Positions 1-7,426 of a stretch of DNA of 64,000 nucleotides are shown here, piece after piece; position 1 is the first letter of the stretch; every line of letters starts with the position of its first letter. Position numbers and translations under genes: made by a program. This DNA comes from UBA4923 sp964486135 (GTDB lineage Bacteria; Bacillota; Clostridia; Saccharofermentanales; DTU023), in NCBI GenBank assembly GCA_964486135.1, contig CAZAKT010000003.1, forward strand, positions 12,274-76,273, in the 5' to 3' direction. The notes under the pieces were generated by a model. The model was not told the DNA's origin. It worked only from the letters and a program-made list of their open reading frames with translations, and ran no database searches.

Positions 1-1
1 C

Positions 2-1321
2 CTGACGGAGGGGAGGAGGGAGGAGCTCCTGGACCGGAACACGGATTTTGCCGGCCAGGCCCTCCGGGTACTGGCCTTTGCCTTCAAGCTGCATGAGGAT
101 GAAGCTTTTGCGGGCGCGGAGGAAGCCATGATCTTCGTGGGCCTCATGGGTATGATCGACCCGCCCAGGCCGGAAGTCAGGGAGGCCATTGAAGTTTGTC
201 ACGCGGCCGGCATCTCAGTGGTCATGATCACAGGGGATCATCAGGCGACAGCGGCGGCAATCGCGGATGACCTCCTGCTCCGCCTGCCCGATGACAGGAT
301 CCTTACCGGCCAGCAGCTGGAAAGTATGTCGGATGACGAACTCTATGAGATTGTGGAGATGACCTCAGTTTATGCCCGCGTCTCCCCGGAACATAAGGTC
401 AGGATTGTACAGGCCCTGAAACGGGCGGGCCGGATCGTATCCATGACGGGGGATGGCGTCAATGACGCCCCGGCCCTCAAGGCGGCCGAGATTGGGGTCG
501 CAATGGGGATTACCGGCACGGAGGTGGCCAAGGGTGCCGCCGATATGATCCTGACGGATGACAATTTCGGGACCATCGTCAGCGCGGTCGAGGCAGGCCG
601 GGTCATCTACGCCAACATCCGGAAGGTAGTCGGCTTCCTGCTTTCCTGTAATATGGGGGAGATCCTGGTCGTCTTTTTGACCAGTATGTTCTTCGGGCCG
701 GCTTTTACGCCCCTGATCCCGGTCCAGCTGCTCTGGCTGAATCTGGTAACCGACAGTTTCCCTGCCCTGGCCCTTGGCCGGGAGAGGGCGGAGGAGGGCA
801 TAATGCTGGAGCCGCCCCGGGGGAAGGGGGAACGCATTATTGACCGGCCCATGGCCTGGTCCATTGTCTTTCAGGCGATCGCCATCTTTGTTACGGTCTT
901 CATTGCCTTTAATATAGGCCGCACCCTTTACCCGGACCTGACGGAGGCGGGCCTGGCGGTTCCGGCCTTCACACTTATGCCACAGCCGGCTACGGTTCCC
1001 TCCTGGGGGGCCCGGACCTATGCCTTCCTGTCCCTTATCCTCTCTGAGATCCTCCGGGTTTTCTCGGCGCGCTCAGAGGATGTATCCGTCTTCAGGCTCG
1101 GATTCTTCTCCAACAGGGCTCTCAATAAGGCTGTCCTCCTCTCTCTGGCCCTGACCCTGGCGGTTATCTATATCCCCTTTGTAGATCAGTATTTCAAGAC
1201 GATCCCCCTCCTTGTAAGGGACTGGGCCATCATCCTGGGACTGGTCCTGATCCCCTTCTTCTCGGGGGAACTGTTCAAATACCTTTACCACAGGAGGGGG
1301 CCGGCCGGTAATTCTGCTTGA
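2..1321 (+). CDS. Cation (Ca2+-type) P-type ATPase, C-terminal part
   Basis: The gene is cut by the window edge; the frame is open from base 2, so the first ATG in frame (128) is not its start. It encodes the end of the nucleotide-binding domain, the hinge motif TGDGVNDAPA (about 441-474) and six C-terminal membrane segments. The M5 stretch SCNMGEI and the M6 stretch LNLVTDSFPALALG keep Asn, Glu, Asn, Thr and Asp at positions matching known SERCA Ca2+ ligands. From family knowledge this makes a PacL/PMR1-like Ca2+-exporting ATPase of the cytoplasmic membrane likely; Mn2+ or another cation cannot be excluded. The stop codon overlaps the -35 box of the infC promoter. The catalytic Asp (DKTG) lies outside the window. 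Confidence 0.9.
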   Translation: MTEGRREELLDRNTDFAGQALRVLAFAFKLHEDEAFAGAEEAMIFVGLMGMIDPPRPEVREAIEVCHAAGISVVMITGDHQATAAAIADDLLLRLPDDRILTGQQLESMSDDELYEIVEMTSVYARVSPEHKVRIVQALKRAGRIVSMTGDGVNDAPALKAAEIGVAMGITGTEVAKGAADMILTDDNFGTIVSAVEAGRVIYANIRKVVGFLLSCNMGEILVVFLTSMFFGPAFTPLIPVQLLWLNLVTDSFPALALGRERAEEGIMLEPPRGKGERIIDRPMAWSIVFQAIAIFVTVFIAFNIGRTLYPDLTEAGLAVPAFTLMPQPATVPSWGARTYAFLSLILSEILRVFSARSEDVSVFRLGFFSNRALNKAVLLSLALTLAVIYIPFVDQYFKTIPLLVRDWAIILGLVLIPFFSGELFKYLYHRRGPAGNSA

Positions 1322-1346
1322 CGGGGCTTGCAAGAACCGTTATACT
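1318..1346 (+). promoter_or_regulatory. Promoter of the infC-rpmI-rplT operon
   Basis: A sigma-A type promoter is visible: TTGACG at 1318-1323, a 17-bp spacer, and TATACT at 1341-1346. The -35 box overlaps the stop codon of the upstream ATPase gene, so the two units are packed tightly. Confidence 0.75.
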
Positions 1347-1479
1347 CACTTGCGAATAAGTAGAAGTTCCGCTTCTCACCTCCAGCTTACGCGATGAGGT
1401 TCACAGACACCGGACAGGGCAGGCGGTTTTTGTTGAGCGGGACAAGACCGCTTTTTTATTGCCCGAAAGGAGATTGGAT
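1347..1479 (+). promoter_or_regulatory. infC operon leader with transcription attenuator
   Basis: The leader contains a small hairpin (AGAAG 1362-1366 / CTTCT 1372-1376) and ends in an intrinsic terminator directly before the infC ribosome-binding site. In Firmicutes the infC-rpmI-rplT operon is commonly autoregulated by L20 binding to such a leader; that this leader works the same way is inferred from position and structure. The full Rfam L20-leader fold was not checked. Confidence 0.6.
1423..1460 (+). terminator. Attenuator hairpin before infC
   Basis: The stem GCGGT(T/C)TTG is formed by 1423-1432 and 1443-1451, with a loop of about ten bases, followed by TTTTTT at 1452-1457. The T-run ends about ten bases before the infC Shine-Dalgarno sequence, which fits a premature terminator controlling read-through. 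Confidence 0.7.
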
Positions 1480-2001
1480 ATCAGACAAGCAAACAGAGGC
1501 CATTCGATCAATGAGGACATAAGGTTCCCTCAAGTGCGCCTGATCGATGAAACCGGAGACATGATAGGTGTTGTACCCATAGAGGACGCCCAGCGCAGGG
1601 CGTACGACGCTGGCCTTGATCTGGTCCTGATTTCACCCTCGCCCGATAATCCCGTCTGCAAGATCATGGATTACGGCAAGTATGTGTTTGAACAGGAAAA
1701 GAAGAAACGCGAGGCCCGCAAAAACCAGAAGACCGTCAACGTCAAGGAAGTCCAGCTCAAACTGACGACGGAGGAACATGATTTCGATGTCAAGGTGAGA
1801 AATGCCAGACGTTTTCTTGAGGCCGGTGACCGGGTCAAGGTGGTCATCCGCTTCCGGGGCAGGGAAATGGCCCACACGGACCAGGGCTACGGTGTAATGG
1901 AAGATTTTGTTGAGGCTGTCTCGGATCTTGGGGCCGTGGACCGGCCCGCCAAGGCAGAAGGCCGGAACATGATCATGTTCCTGTCGCCTTTGAAAGACTG
2001 A
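1480..2001 (+). CDS. infC: Translation initiation factor IF-3
   Basis: The 173-residue product has the N-domain (SINEDI...VRLIDETGDMIGVV), the basic helical linker (VFEQEKKKREARKNQK) and the C-domain (KEVQLKLTTEEHDFDVKVRNARRFLEAGDRVKV). IF3 binds the 30S subunit, prevents subunit joining and proofreads start codons. There is no ATG near the N-terminus. TTG codons in frame at 1459 and 1474 are badly placed relative to AAGGAG (1467-1472), whereas ATC at 1480 sits 7 bases after it. Non-canonical starts (AUU, AUC) are known for infC and underlie IF3 autoregulation, so 1480 is chosen. It is the first gene of the infC-rpmI-rplT operon. Confidence 0.93.
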   Translation: MRQANRGHSINEDIRFPQVRLIDETGDMIGVVPIEDAQRRAYDAGLDLVLISPSPDNPVCKIMDYGKYVFEQEKKKREARKNQKTVNVKEVQLKLTTEEHDFDVKVRNARRFLEAGDRVKVVIRFRGREMAHTDQGYGVMEDFVEAVSDLGAVDRPAKAEGRNMIMFLSPLKD

Positions 2002-2062
2002 CAAGCAGGGGCAGGGCCCCGATCGCATAGAGTTACGGAAAACCTGAAGGGAGGGCATTGCT

Positions 2063-2260
2063 ATGCCTAAACAGAAAACACACAGCTCGTCAAAAAAGCG
2101 CTATAAGGTGACCGGTTCGGGGAAATATCTTCGTTCCCAGGCCTTTACGAGCCATATATTGACAAAAAAGTCACCGAAGAGGAAACGCAATCTGCGCAAG
2201 ACCACCCTGGTATCGCCGCAGGACGCCAAACGCCTGCGCCGGCTTTTACCCTATAAATAA
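2063..2260 (+). CDS. rpmI: 50S ribosomal protein L35
   Basis: The product is 65 residues, very basic, and has the L35 pattern (PKQKTHSSSKKRYKVTGSGK at the N-terminus, KSPKRKRNLRKT in the middle). L35 is a small structural protein of the large ribosomal subunit. The ribosome-binding site GGGAGGG precedes the ATG. It lies between infC and rplT, the usual order. Confidence 0.95.
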   Translation: MPKQKTHSSSKKRYKVTGSGKYLRSQAFTSHILTKKSPKRKRNLRKTTLVSPQDAKRLRRLLPYK

Positions 2261-2296
2261 TTTCGGTGTATTTAAGAAGAAGGGGAGGATAATACC

Positions 2297-2659
2297 ATGT
2301 CTAGAGTTAAAAGAGGGCCGGTCCTGCGCCGGCGCCATAAAAGAGTTCTGAAGCGGGCGAAAGGTTACTTTGGCCGCAAGGGGACCCAGTACAGGGTCGC
2401 CAACCAGGCCGTGATGAAGTCGGGCCAGTATGCCTACAGGGACCGCCGCAGGAAGAAGCGCGATTTCCGTCGCCTCTGGATTGCCCGCATCAATGCCGCC
2501 GCCCGGGCCAATGGCTTGAGCTACAGCCGTTTCATCAATGGGCTGAACCTGGCCGGTGTGGCGCTGGATCGAAAGGCCCTGGCAGACCTGGCCGTCAACG
2601 ATAAGCCGGCTTTCACCGAACTTGTCAATATTTCAAAATCCGCCTTGAAGGTCTCCTGA
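2297..2659 (+). CDS. rplT: 50S ribosomal protein L20
   Basis: The product is 120 residues, typical for L20, with the very basic N-terminal half (SRVKRGPVLRRRHKRVLKRAKGYFGRKG) and the conserved RDRRRKKRDFRRLWIARINAA segment. L20 is an early 23S rRNA assembly protein and, in Firmicutes, the usual repressor of this operon through the leader RNA. AGGGGAGG provides the ribosome-binding site. A nested hairpin follows the stop codon. Confidence 0.96.
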   Translation: MSRVKRGPVLRRRHKRVLKRAKGYFGRKGTQYRVANQAVMKSGQYAYRDRRRKKRDFRRLWIARINAAARANGLSYSRFINGLNLAGVALDRKALADLAVNDKPAFTELVNISKSALKVS

Positions 2660-2661
2660 GA

Positions 2662-2719
2662 CCGGAAGGGGTAGTTTGGGAGGGGCAGAAGGCGGAGTGA
2701 TCCGCCTTTAACCTTCCGG
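2662..2719 (+). other. Nested hairpin between rplT and trmH-like gene
   Basis: Two perfect stems are stacked: an outer one, CCGGAAGG (2662-2669) with CCTTCCGG (2712-2719), and an inner one, AAGGCGGA (2689-2696) with TCCGCCTT (2701-2708), closed by a GTGA (GNRA-type) tetraloop. Only a short T-run follows the inner stem. It may be a weak terminator, an RNA-processing site, or a structure limiting translation of the next gene, whose start lies 10 bases downstream. Confidence 0.55.
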
Positions 2720-2729
2720 GCACTTGAAT

Positions 2730-3554
2730 ATGCGCCTGATCGAATCAAAGGAAAATCCACTTTACAAGAAGCTGATGGCCTTGAAATCCCCCCATCAGGC
2801 CAGGAAGTTGGGCCTTATCGCCGTGGAGGGCCTCCGTCACGTGGGCGATCTGTCGGCTTCAGGTATCCAGCCGGATCATCTCTTCTTCCCGGATGATGAG
2901 AAGGGGAGGAAGGCGCTCATAAGGCTGACAGGAGAGGCTGGCCCCTACAAAGACCTGGCAGGGTCTGACCGCCTTATCTTCCTGTCGGCCCCCTTATTCA
3001 ACCGGGCCTCGACCCAGAAGACGGCCCAGGGGGTCATTGCGCTCGTCGTGCCGCCTGTTACCGGACTTCTTCCCTGGCTTGCGGCTTTGGAGGAAAGGGG
3101 GACCTACCGATTGCTGGTCTTGGAGGATATCCAGGATCCAGGCAATGTGGGAACCCTGATCCGGACGGCCGATGCCTTTGCCTTTGATGGCCTTCTCCTG
3201 TCCGGGGCCTCTGCCTCGATCTGGAACCAGAAAACGGTCGCGGCCAGCATGGGATCCCTCTTTCACCTTCCGGTCTTCGAATCGGCGGGGAGGGGGGCCA
3301 GAGCCCTGGAAACGCTCAAGGAGGCTGGATTCACCTTGCTCGGGTCAGGCCTGGAGGGCGACAGCCTGGCCGAAGGGTTGGACCTTGGGAAAAGGACCGC
3401 CCTGATACTGGGCAACGAAGGCAGCGGACTCTCCGCTGAAACGCTCGACCTTGTTGACAGGGTTATCCGTATTCCCATGCGGGGACGGGCTGAATCCCTG
3501 AATGTCGCCGCGGCTGGCGCCATCTTCTTGTGGGAGGCGGCCAAATACCAATAA
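2730..3554 (+). CDS. TrmH/SpoU-family RNA 2'-O-ribose methyltransferase
   Basis: The 274-residue product has an N-terminal substrate-binding domain (LKSPHQARKLGLIAVEGLRHV) and a C-terminal SPOUT knot with the three SpoU motifs: ILDxQDPGNVGTLIRTA-like (LEDIQDPGNVGTLIRTADAF), ILGNEGSGLS, and IPM.GRAESLNVAAAGAI. The family transfers methyl from SAM to a ribose 2'-OH in rRNA (23S type) or tRNA. Its place after rplT is common in Firmicutes (ysgA-like). The start is ATG 2730; a TTG at 2724 is in frame, and neither has a clear ribosome-binding site, probably because of the hairpin just upstream. The exact target nucleotide cannot be told. Confidence 0.88.
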   Translation: MRLIESKENPLYKKLMALKSPHQARKLGLIAVEGLRHVGDLSASGIQPDHLFFPDDEKGRKALIRLTGEAGPYKDLAGSDRLIFLSAPLFNRASTQKTAQGVIALVVPPVTGLLPWLAALEERGTYRLLVLEDIQDPGNVGTLIRTADAFAFDGLLLSGASASIWNQKTVAASMGSLFHLPVFESAGRGARALETLKEAGFTLLGSGLEGDSLAEGLDLGKRTALILGNEGSGLSAETLDLVDRVIRIPMRGRAESLNVAAAGAIFLWEAAKYQ

Positions 3555-3563
3555 ATGGCGCAT

Positions 3564-3674
3564 TTGCTATGGAACCGCGCCTGCTCTTATGCTACAATTG
3601 TCGGCAGTTCATTCCCAATCATGGTTTGTGGCTGTGTCCGGCCCTGACGCTGATTCGGGAGTATAGGAGGAAAT
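3564..3674 (+). promoter_or_regulatory. Putative rpsO promoter and leader
   Basis: A TTGCTA (3564-3569) and TATGCT (3588-3593) pair with an 18-bp spacer lies after the methyltransferase gene; TACAAT at 3593-3598 is an alternative -10 box. About 70 transcribed bases follow before AGGAGG and the rpsO ATG, enough for an S15-type autoregulatory leader, but no fold was recognised with certainty. Confidence 0.4.
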
Positions 3675-3938
3675 ATGGACAAAGAAACGAAACAGACCCT
3701 CATTGACGCCTATGCGACGCATCCGGATGATACAGGATCGCCGGAGGTTCAGGTGGCTCTCCTGACTTGGAGAATAAGTCATCTGACGGAGCATCTGAAA
3801 ATCCATAAAGGGGATTTCCATTCCCGGCGCGGATTGTTGAAACTTGTCGGCCAAAGGCGTGCCCTGCTCGACTATCTGATCAAGATTGACATTGAGCGTT
3901 ACCGCACCTTAATTGCCCGATTGGGTCTAAGACGTTAA
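3675..3938 (+). CDS. rpsO: 30S ribosomal protein S15
   Basis: The 87-residue product carries the conserved S15 core (ATHPDDTGSPEVQVALLTWRI, then DFHSRRGLLKLVGQRRALLDYL). S15 is a primary 16S rRNA binder of the small-subunit platform. A strong AGGAGG site precedes ATG 3675. It is followed by pnp, the usual bacterial rpsO-pnp pairing. Confidence 0.97.
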   Translation: MDKETKQTLIDAYATHPDDTGSPEVQVALLTWRISHLTEHLKIHKGDFHSRRGLLKLVGQRRALLDYLIKIDIERYRTLIARLGLRR

Positions 3939-3950
3939 CGACAGCAACCA

Positions 3951-3980
3951 GGACGGCGGTCATCATGACCGCCGTCATCC
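3951..3980 (+). other. Perfect hairpin between rpsO and the pnp leader
   Basis: GACGGCGGTCA (3952-3962) pairs perfectly with TGACCGCCGTC (3966-3976) over a 3-base loop. No T-run follows, so a simple terminator is not evident. In enterobacteria a hairpin in the rpsO-pnp gap is the RNase III/PNPase autoregulation site; by position this could serve a similar processing role, which is inference. Confidence 0.6.
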
Positions 3981-3992
3981 TGTAAGGGTTGA

Positions 3993-4166
3993 GGAGTCGG
4001 GAACAGGCAGTGGGACGTAGATTGCGCGGCTCTTCCGATAGGAAGGGAGGCGGACTCTACACTCTATTGCCTGTCGTCTGACTCCCTTGAGAAACTAATC
4101 AAAAGCGACCGCAGGGGCTGGTCGGGCCTATTAAGCGTCTACAGAAGGCGAGCCCCAAGCCGTCGC
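3993..4166 (+). ncRNA. Two-domain structured leader RNA of pnp (cis-acting candidate)
   Basis: Domain 1 (3993-4085) nests four helices: GGAGTC/GACTCC (3993-3998 with 4080-4085), ACAGGCA/TGCCTGT (4003-4009 with 4068-4074), GTAGA/TCTAC (4017-4021 with 4056-4060) and CTCTTCC/GGAAGGG (4030-4036 with 4041-4047). Domain 2 (4105-4166) nests GCGAC/GTCGC (4105-4109 with 4162-4166), GGGGCT/AGCCCC (4114-4119 with 4151-4156) and GCCT/AGGC (4126-4129 with 4146-4149). The helices alternate with internal loops as in cis-regulatory RNAs. It ends about 15 bases before the pnp ribosome-binding site. No known riboswitch family was recognised. Confidence 0.5.
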
Positions 4167-4196
4167 AGATGTTCTGCTTATGGAGGTATAAGGAAC

Positions 4197-6563
4197 ATGC
4201 AAAAACGAATTTATGAAATGCAGCTCATGGGCAGCCCCTTGACGCTGGAGACGGGTGAACTGGCGCAGTTTGCCAATGGCGCCGTACTCGTCCGTTACGG
4301 GGACACCGCCGTTCTTACGACAGTGACCGCCTCGGCCCAGCCCCGGGAAGGGATTGACTATTTCCCGCTCTCCGTGGACTACGAGGAAAAGATGTATAGC
4401 GTGGGACGGATCCCGGGTGGTTTTCTGAAACGTGAAGGCCGTCCGACCGAGAATGCCGTCCTGATCGCCCGCTCAATCGACAGGCCCATCCGGCCGCTCT
4501 TCCCCGATGATCTCAGGAGGGATGTGGTCGTCAACAACCTGATTTTGTCAGTCGATCACGATCACTCACCGCAGGTTGCGGCCCTGATCGGGACATCGGC
4601 CGCCCTCTCGATTTCAGATATTCCCTGGAACGGTCCGGTCGCCGGCGTCCAAATAGGGCTGGTTGATGGCGAGGTTGTCATCAATCCTTCTTTGGAGGAC
4701 AGTGAGAAATCCGATCTGGACCTCTTCCTGGCCGGGACAGAGGATAAGATCTGTATGATCGAAGCCGGAGCCGATGAGGTTCCCGAAGAGAAGATGATCG
4801 AGGCCATTGAGCAGGGGCAGAAGGTCATCCAGTCTATCTGCCGCCTGATTATCAGCATGCGCCAGGAGATCGGCCAGGAGAAGTTCTCCTACGAATCCAA
4901 TAAGGCGCCCGCAGCTCTCCTCGACGCCGTTCGTGACGACTTCCGTGACCGGATGCGTCAGGCGGTCCTGTCTGCCGACAAGTCCGTACGTGACCAGGCG
5001 GTAGCTGAGCTCAGCGCCGATATCCGTTCCTTCATTGAAGAGAAATTCGAAGAAGACACCGGCTTCACGGCCCAGGTGATCGACGAGCTGGAAAAGCTGG
5101 TCGTGCGCGAATATCTGCTGGCCGAGGGACGGCGTGTTGACGGCCGTGGCCTGGACGAGATCCGGCCGCTTGTTGCCCAGATCGACCTCTTCCCGCGTGT
5201 CCATGGTTCGGCACTCTTCTCGCGTGGCCAAACCCAGGTTATGACCATCTGTACCCTGGGTACGGTGGATGACGCCCAGCGGCTCGACGGTGTCGACACC
5301 AGGGAGTCCAAGCGTTTCATGCACCAGTACAACTTCCCCGCCTACAGCGTAGGAGAGGCCAGACCCAACCGTTCACCCGGACGTCGTGAGATCGGCCACG
5401 GGGCCTTGGCGGAGCGCGCCCTGGTACCTGTCCTGCCTGATCTTGACGACTTCCCCTACACCATCCGCTGTGTATCGGAAGTGACCATGTCGAACGGCTC
5501 GACCTCCCAGGCTTCAGTCTGCTCCAGTTCCCTGGCCCTTATGGCGGCCGGGGTCCCGATCAGCAAGCCGGTCGCCGGTATTTCATCGGGCCTCATCATC
5601 GATCCCGAGGATCTGGACCGTTATCTGGTCTTTATGGATATCCAGGGCATCGAGGATTTCTTCGGTGACATGGACTTCAAGGTGGCGGGTACCCGTGACG
5701 GCATCACGGCCGTACAGGTAGATATCAAGGTTGACGGACTTACGCTCGACATAATCCGGGATGCCTTCGCCATGACCCATAAGGGCAGGCTGGAGATTCT
5801 TGACCAGGCCATGAACCCCGTCATCGCCGAGCCCAGGGCCGAATTGTCACCCTTCGCACCCAAGATCGATACCATCGACATCCCCTCGGACAAGATCCGT
5901 GAGGTGATCGGGGCGGGCGGCAAGGTGATCCGCCGGATCGTGGAACTTACCGGTGCCCAGATTGATGTTGAGGAAGATGGTCCGGTCGGGCACGTCTATA
6001 TTGCCTCAACCGATACCGAGGCCAGGGAGAAGGCCATGGGCATCATCCGCGCCATTGTCTTTGATCCGGAGCCAGGCGCTGTCTTTGACGGTGTTGTGAC
6101 CCGGCTTATGACCTTTGGGGCCTTCGTTGAAATCGCCCCGGGGAAAGAAGGACTTGTTCATATTTCCAAGATGGCCTGGAACCGTGTCAACAGCGTTGAA
6201 GATGTCGTCCAGGTTGGGGATCAGGTTAAGGTGGCGGTCAGTGAAATAGATGACCAGGGCCGGCTCAACCTGTCCATGCGTGACCTGATGGAAAAACCGG
6301 AAGGCTATGTGGAGCGTGAGGATGAGGGTTCAGGCGGACGCGGCGGAAGGCGTTCGGACAGCTCGCGGGGCAGTCGTGATTATCGCCGGAATGACCGGGG
6401 TGGCCGCGACGGCGGACGGGACAGTGGACGTTCTTCCTCCTACCGTGGAAGCGGCAACCGTGACCGGGCCCCCAGGCGGGACAACGATGACCGTGCCCCC
6501 AGGCGGGATAGTGATGACCGGGGCGGTCGCCGGGGCGATCCCAGGAAAGAACGCAGTTTCTAG
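4197..6563 (+). CDS. pnp: Polyribonucleotide nucleotidyltransferase (PNPase)
   Basis: The 788-residue product degrades RNA 3' to 5' by phosphorolysis. The order is RNase PH domain 1 (about 1-140), an all-helical linker, RNase PH domain 2 (about 310-545), KH domain (about 560-615, with IREVIGAGGKVIRRI) and S1 domain (about 624-695, GVVTRLMTFGAFVEI...GLVHIS). Beyond the usual length of about 700 residues it has a tail of roughly 90 residues rich in Arg, Gly and Asp with a doubled DRAPRRD(N/S)DDR unit, probably a disordered RNA- or partner-binding extension. GGAGG at 4182-4186 precedes the ATG. It is preceded by rpsO and a structured leader. Confidence 0.97.
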   Translation: MQKRIYEMQLMGSPLTLETGELAQFANGAVLVRYGDTAVLTTVTASAQPREGIDYFPLSVDYEEKMYSVGRIPGGFLKREGRPTENAVLIARSIDRPIRPLFPDDLRRDVVVNNLILSVDHDHSPQVAALIGTSAALSISDIPWNGPVAGVQIGLVDGEVVINPSLEDSEKSDLDLFLAGTEDKICMIEAGADEVPEEKMIEAIEQGQKVIQSICRLIISMRQEIGQEKFSYESNKAPAALLDAVRDDFRDRMRQAVLSADKSVRDQAVAELSADIRSFIEEKFEEDTGFTAQVIDELEKLVVREYLLAEGRRVDGRGLDEIRPLVAQIDLFPRVHGSALFSRGQTQVMTICTLGTVDDAQRLDGVDTRESKRFMHQYNFPAYSVGEARPNRSPGRREIGHGALAERALVPVLPDLDDFPYTIRCVSEVTMSNGSTSQASVCSSSLALMAAGVPISKPVAGISSGLIIDPEDLDRYLVFMDIQGIEDFFGDMDFKVAGTRDGITAVQVDIKVDGLTLDIIRDAFAMTHKGRLEILDQAMNPVIAEPRAELSPFAPKIDTIDIPSDKIREVIGAGGKVIRRIVELTGAQIDVEEDGPVGHVYIASTDTEAREKAMGIIRAIVFDPEPGAVFDGVVTRLMTFGAFVEIAPGKEGLVHISKMAWNRVNSVEDVVQVGDQVKVAVSEIDDQGRLNLSMRDLMEKPEGYVEREDEGSGGRGGRRSDSSRGSRDYRRNDRGGRDGGRDSGRSSSYRGSGNRDRAPRRDNDDRAPRRDSDDRGGRRGDPRKERSF

Positions 6564-6574
6564 GAATTGTTTGA

Positions 6575-6604
6575 TTGACATGGCTTTCATCTCTTTGCTA
6601 TGAT
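6575..6604 (+). promoter_or_regulatory. Promoter of the tRNA-Trp/tRNA-Pro unit
   Basis: A perfect -35 box TTGACA (6575-6580) is followed, after 18 bp, by TATGAT (6599-6604). The predicted transcription start lies about 30 bases before the mature tRNA-Trp. Confidence 0.8.
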
Positions 6605-6640
6605 GGACGCCGTCCGGTGGCGGTCAAAGGCCACCGAAGG

Positions 6641-6715
6641 AGGGGAGTGGCTCAACGGTAGAGCAACGGTCTCCAAAACCGTGGGTTGCGGGTTCGAATC
6701 CTGTCTCCCCTGCCA
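6641..6715 (+). tRNA. tRNA-Trp (CCA)
   Basis: The acceptor stem AGGGGAG (6641-6647) pairs with CTCCCCT (6705-6711). The anticodon stem ACGGT/ACCGT encloses the loop CTCCAAA with anticodon CCA (6673-6675). The T-arm carries GGTTCGAATCC. The discriminator is G and the 3' CCA is encoded (6713-6715). G at position 73 is the normal bacterial tRNA-Trp identity element. Confidence 0.96.
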
Positions 6716-6759
6716 GATGAGGGCCCCGGCTGCCAAGCCGGGGTTCTCCACACAAGATC

Positions 6760-6835
6760 GGGGTGTAGCTCAGGTGGCTAGAGTGCTTGCTTGGGGTGCA
6801 AGAGGTCGCAAGTTCAAGTCTTGTCACTCCGACCA
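6760..6835 (+). tRNA. tRNA-Pro (GGG)
   Basis: The acceptor stem CGGGGTG (6760-6766) pairs with CACTCCG (6825-6831). The anticodon stem CTTGC/GCAAG encloses TTGGGGT with anticodon GGG (6793-6795). The discriminator is A and CCA is encoded (6833-6835). C1-G72 is the known proline identity pair. A GC-rich hairpin (CCCCGGC/GCCGGGG) lies in the spacer from tRNA-Trp, probably aiding separation of the co-transcript. Confidence 0.95.
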
Positions 6836-6838
6836 GAA

Positions 6839-6870
6839 GGGGATGTCCCATCGCGGACATCCCCTTTGCC
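6839..6870 (+). terminator. Terminator of the tRNA unit
   Basis: GGGGATGTCC (6839-6848) pairs perfectly with GGACATCCCC (6855-6864) over a six-base loop, followed by a short TTT. Confidence 0.7.
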
Positions 6871-6921
6871 ATGGGGCGGGGCCTTCCAGGAGGCCTGGCC
6901 GCCGCCGGCCGGTGGCTCATG

Positions 6922-6936
6922 TATAATAATGGCATG
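6922..6936 (+). promoter_or_regulatory. -10 box six bases before the rnhA start codon
   Basis: A consensus TATAAT (6922-6927) is followed by six bases and ATG (6934). Transcription would start at about the ATG, giving a leaderless message; no Shine-Dalgarno sequence is present upstream. No good -35 box is seen, so this is the weakest of four similar cases in the window. Confidence 0.45.
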
Positions 6937-7401
6937 ATGAAGAGTAAGAAGAGGAAGTCGGATCTTACCGGGGTGATCATCCACACGGATGGCGCCTGTT
7001 CGGGCAATCCGGGACCCGGCGGATGGGCGGCCATCATCCAGGCCCTGGGGGTGGAGAAGGAGATTTCCGGCTTTTCACCCGACACGACGAATAACAGGAT
7101 GGAGTTGACGGCGGCGCTTCAAGCCCTCCGCTCCCTGAACCGGCCCTGCCGGGTTGATCTGTACAGCGACAGCGCCTATTTGGTATCCGCCTTCAATGAG
7201 AACTGGATTGAGAATTGGCAGAAAAGGGGCTGGAAGAATTCGGCCAAGATGCCGGTCGCCAATCAGGATCTTTGGGAGGGCCTGTGGGCGGAGAATCTCC
7301 GCCACGATATAAGCTGGCACAAGGTGAAGGGCCATTCTGACAACGAATACAATAACCGTTGTGATAAAATGGCGGTCAATGAAATAAGCCGGAATACGTG
7401 A
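6934..7401 (+). CDS. rnhA: Ribonuclease HI
   Basis: The 155-residue product cuts the RNA strand of RNA-DNA hybrids. Catalytic residues are visible in order: Asp in IHTDGACSGNPGPGGWAA, Glu in NNRMELTAAL, Asp in LYSDSAYL, and the C-terminal His-Asp region (HSDNEYNNRCD). The WHKVKGHS segment is the family's substrate-binding loop. Start candidates are ATG 6934, 6937 and 6919; none has a ribosome-binding site, and TATAAT directly upstream suggests 6934. The frame is open further upstream through tRNA-Pro, which is not part of the gene. Confidence 0.92.
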   Translation: MMKSKKRKSDLTGVIIHTDGACSGNPGPGGWAAIIQALGVEKEISGFSPDTTNNRMELTAALQALRSLNRPCRVDLYSDSAYLVSAFNENWIENWQKRGWKNSAKMPVANQDLWEGLWAENLRHDISWHKVKGHSDNEYNNRCDKMAVNEISRNT

Positions 7402-7426
7402 CTTTGAGGCTGGAGTTGAGGTGGCG

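Noticed and set aside
6787..6933. N-terminal extension of rnhA through tRNA-Pro
   Set aside because: The frame is open but runs through the tRNA gene and its terminator and does not match the RNase HI family.
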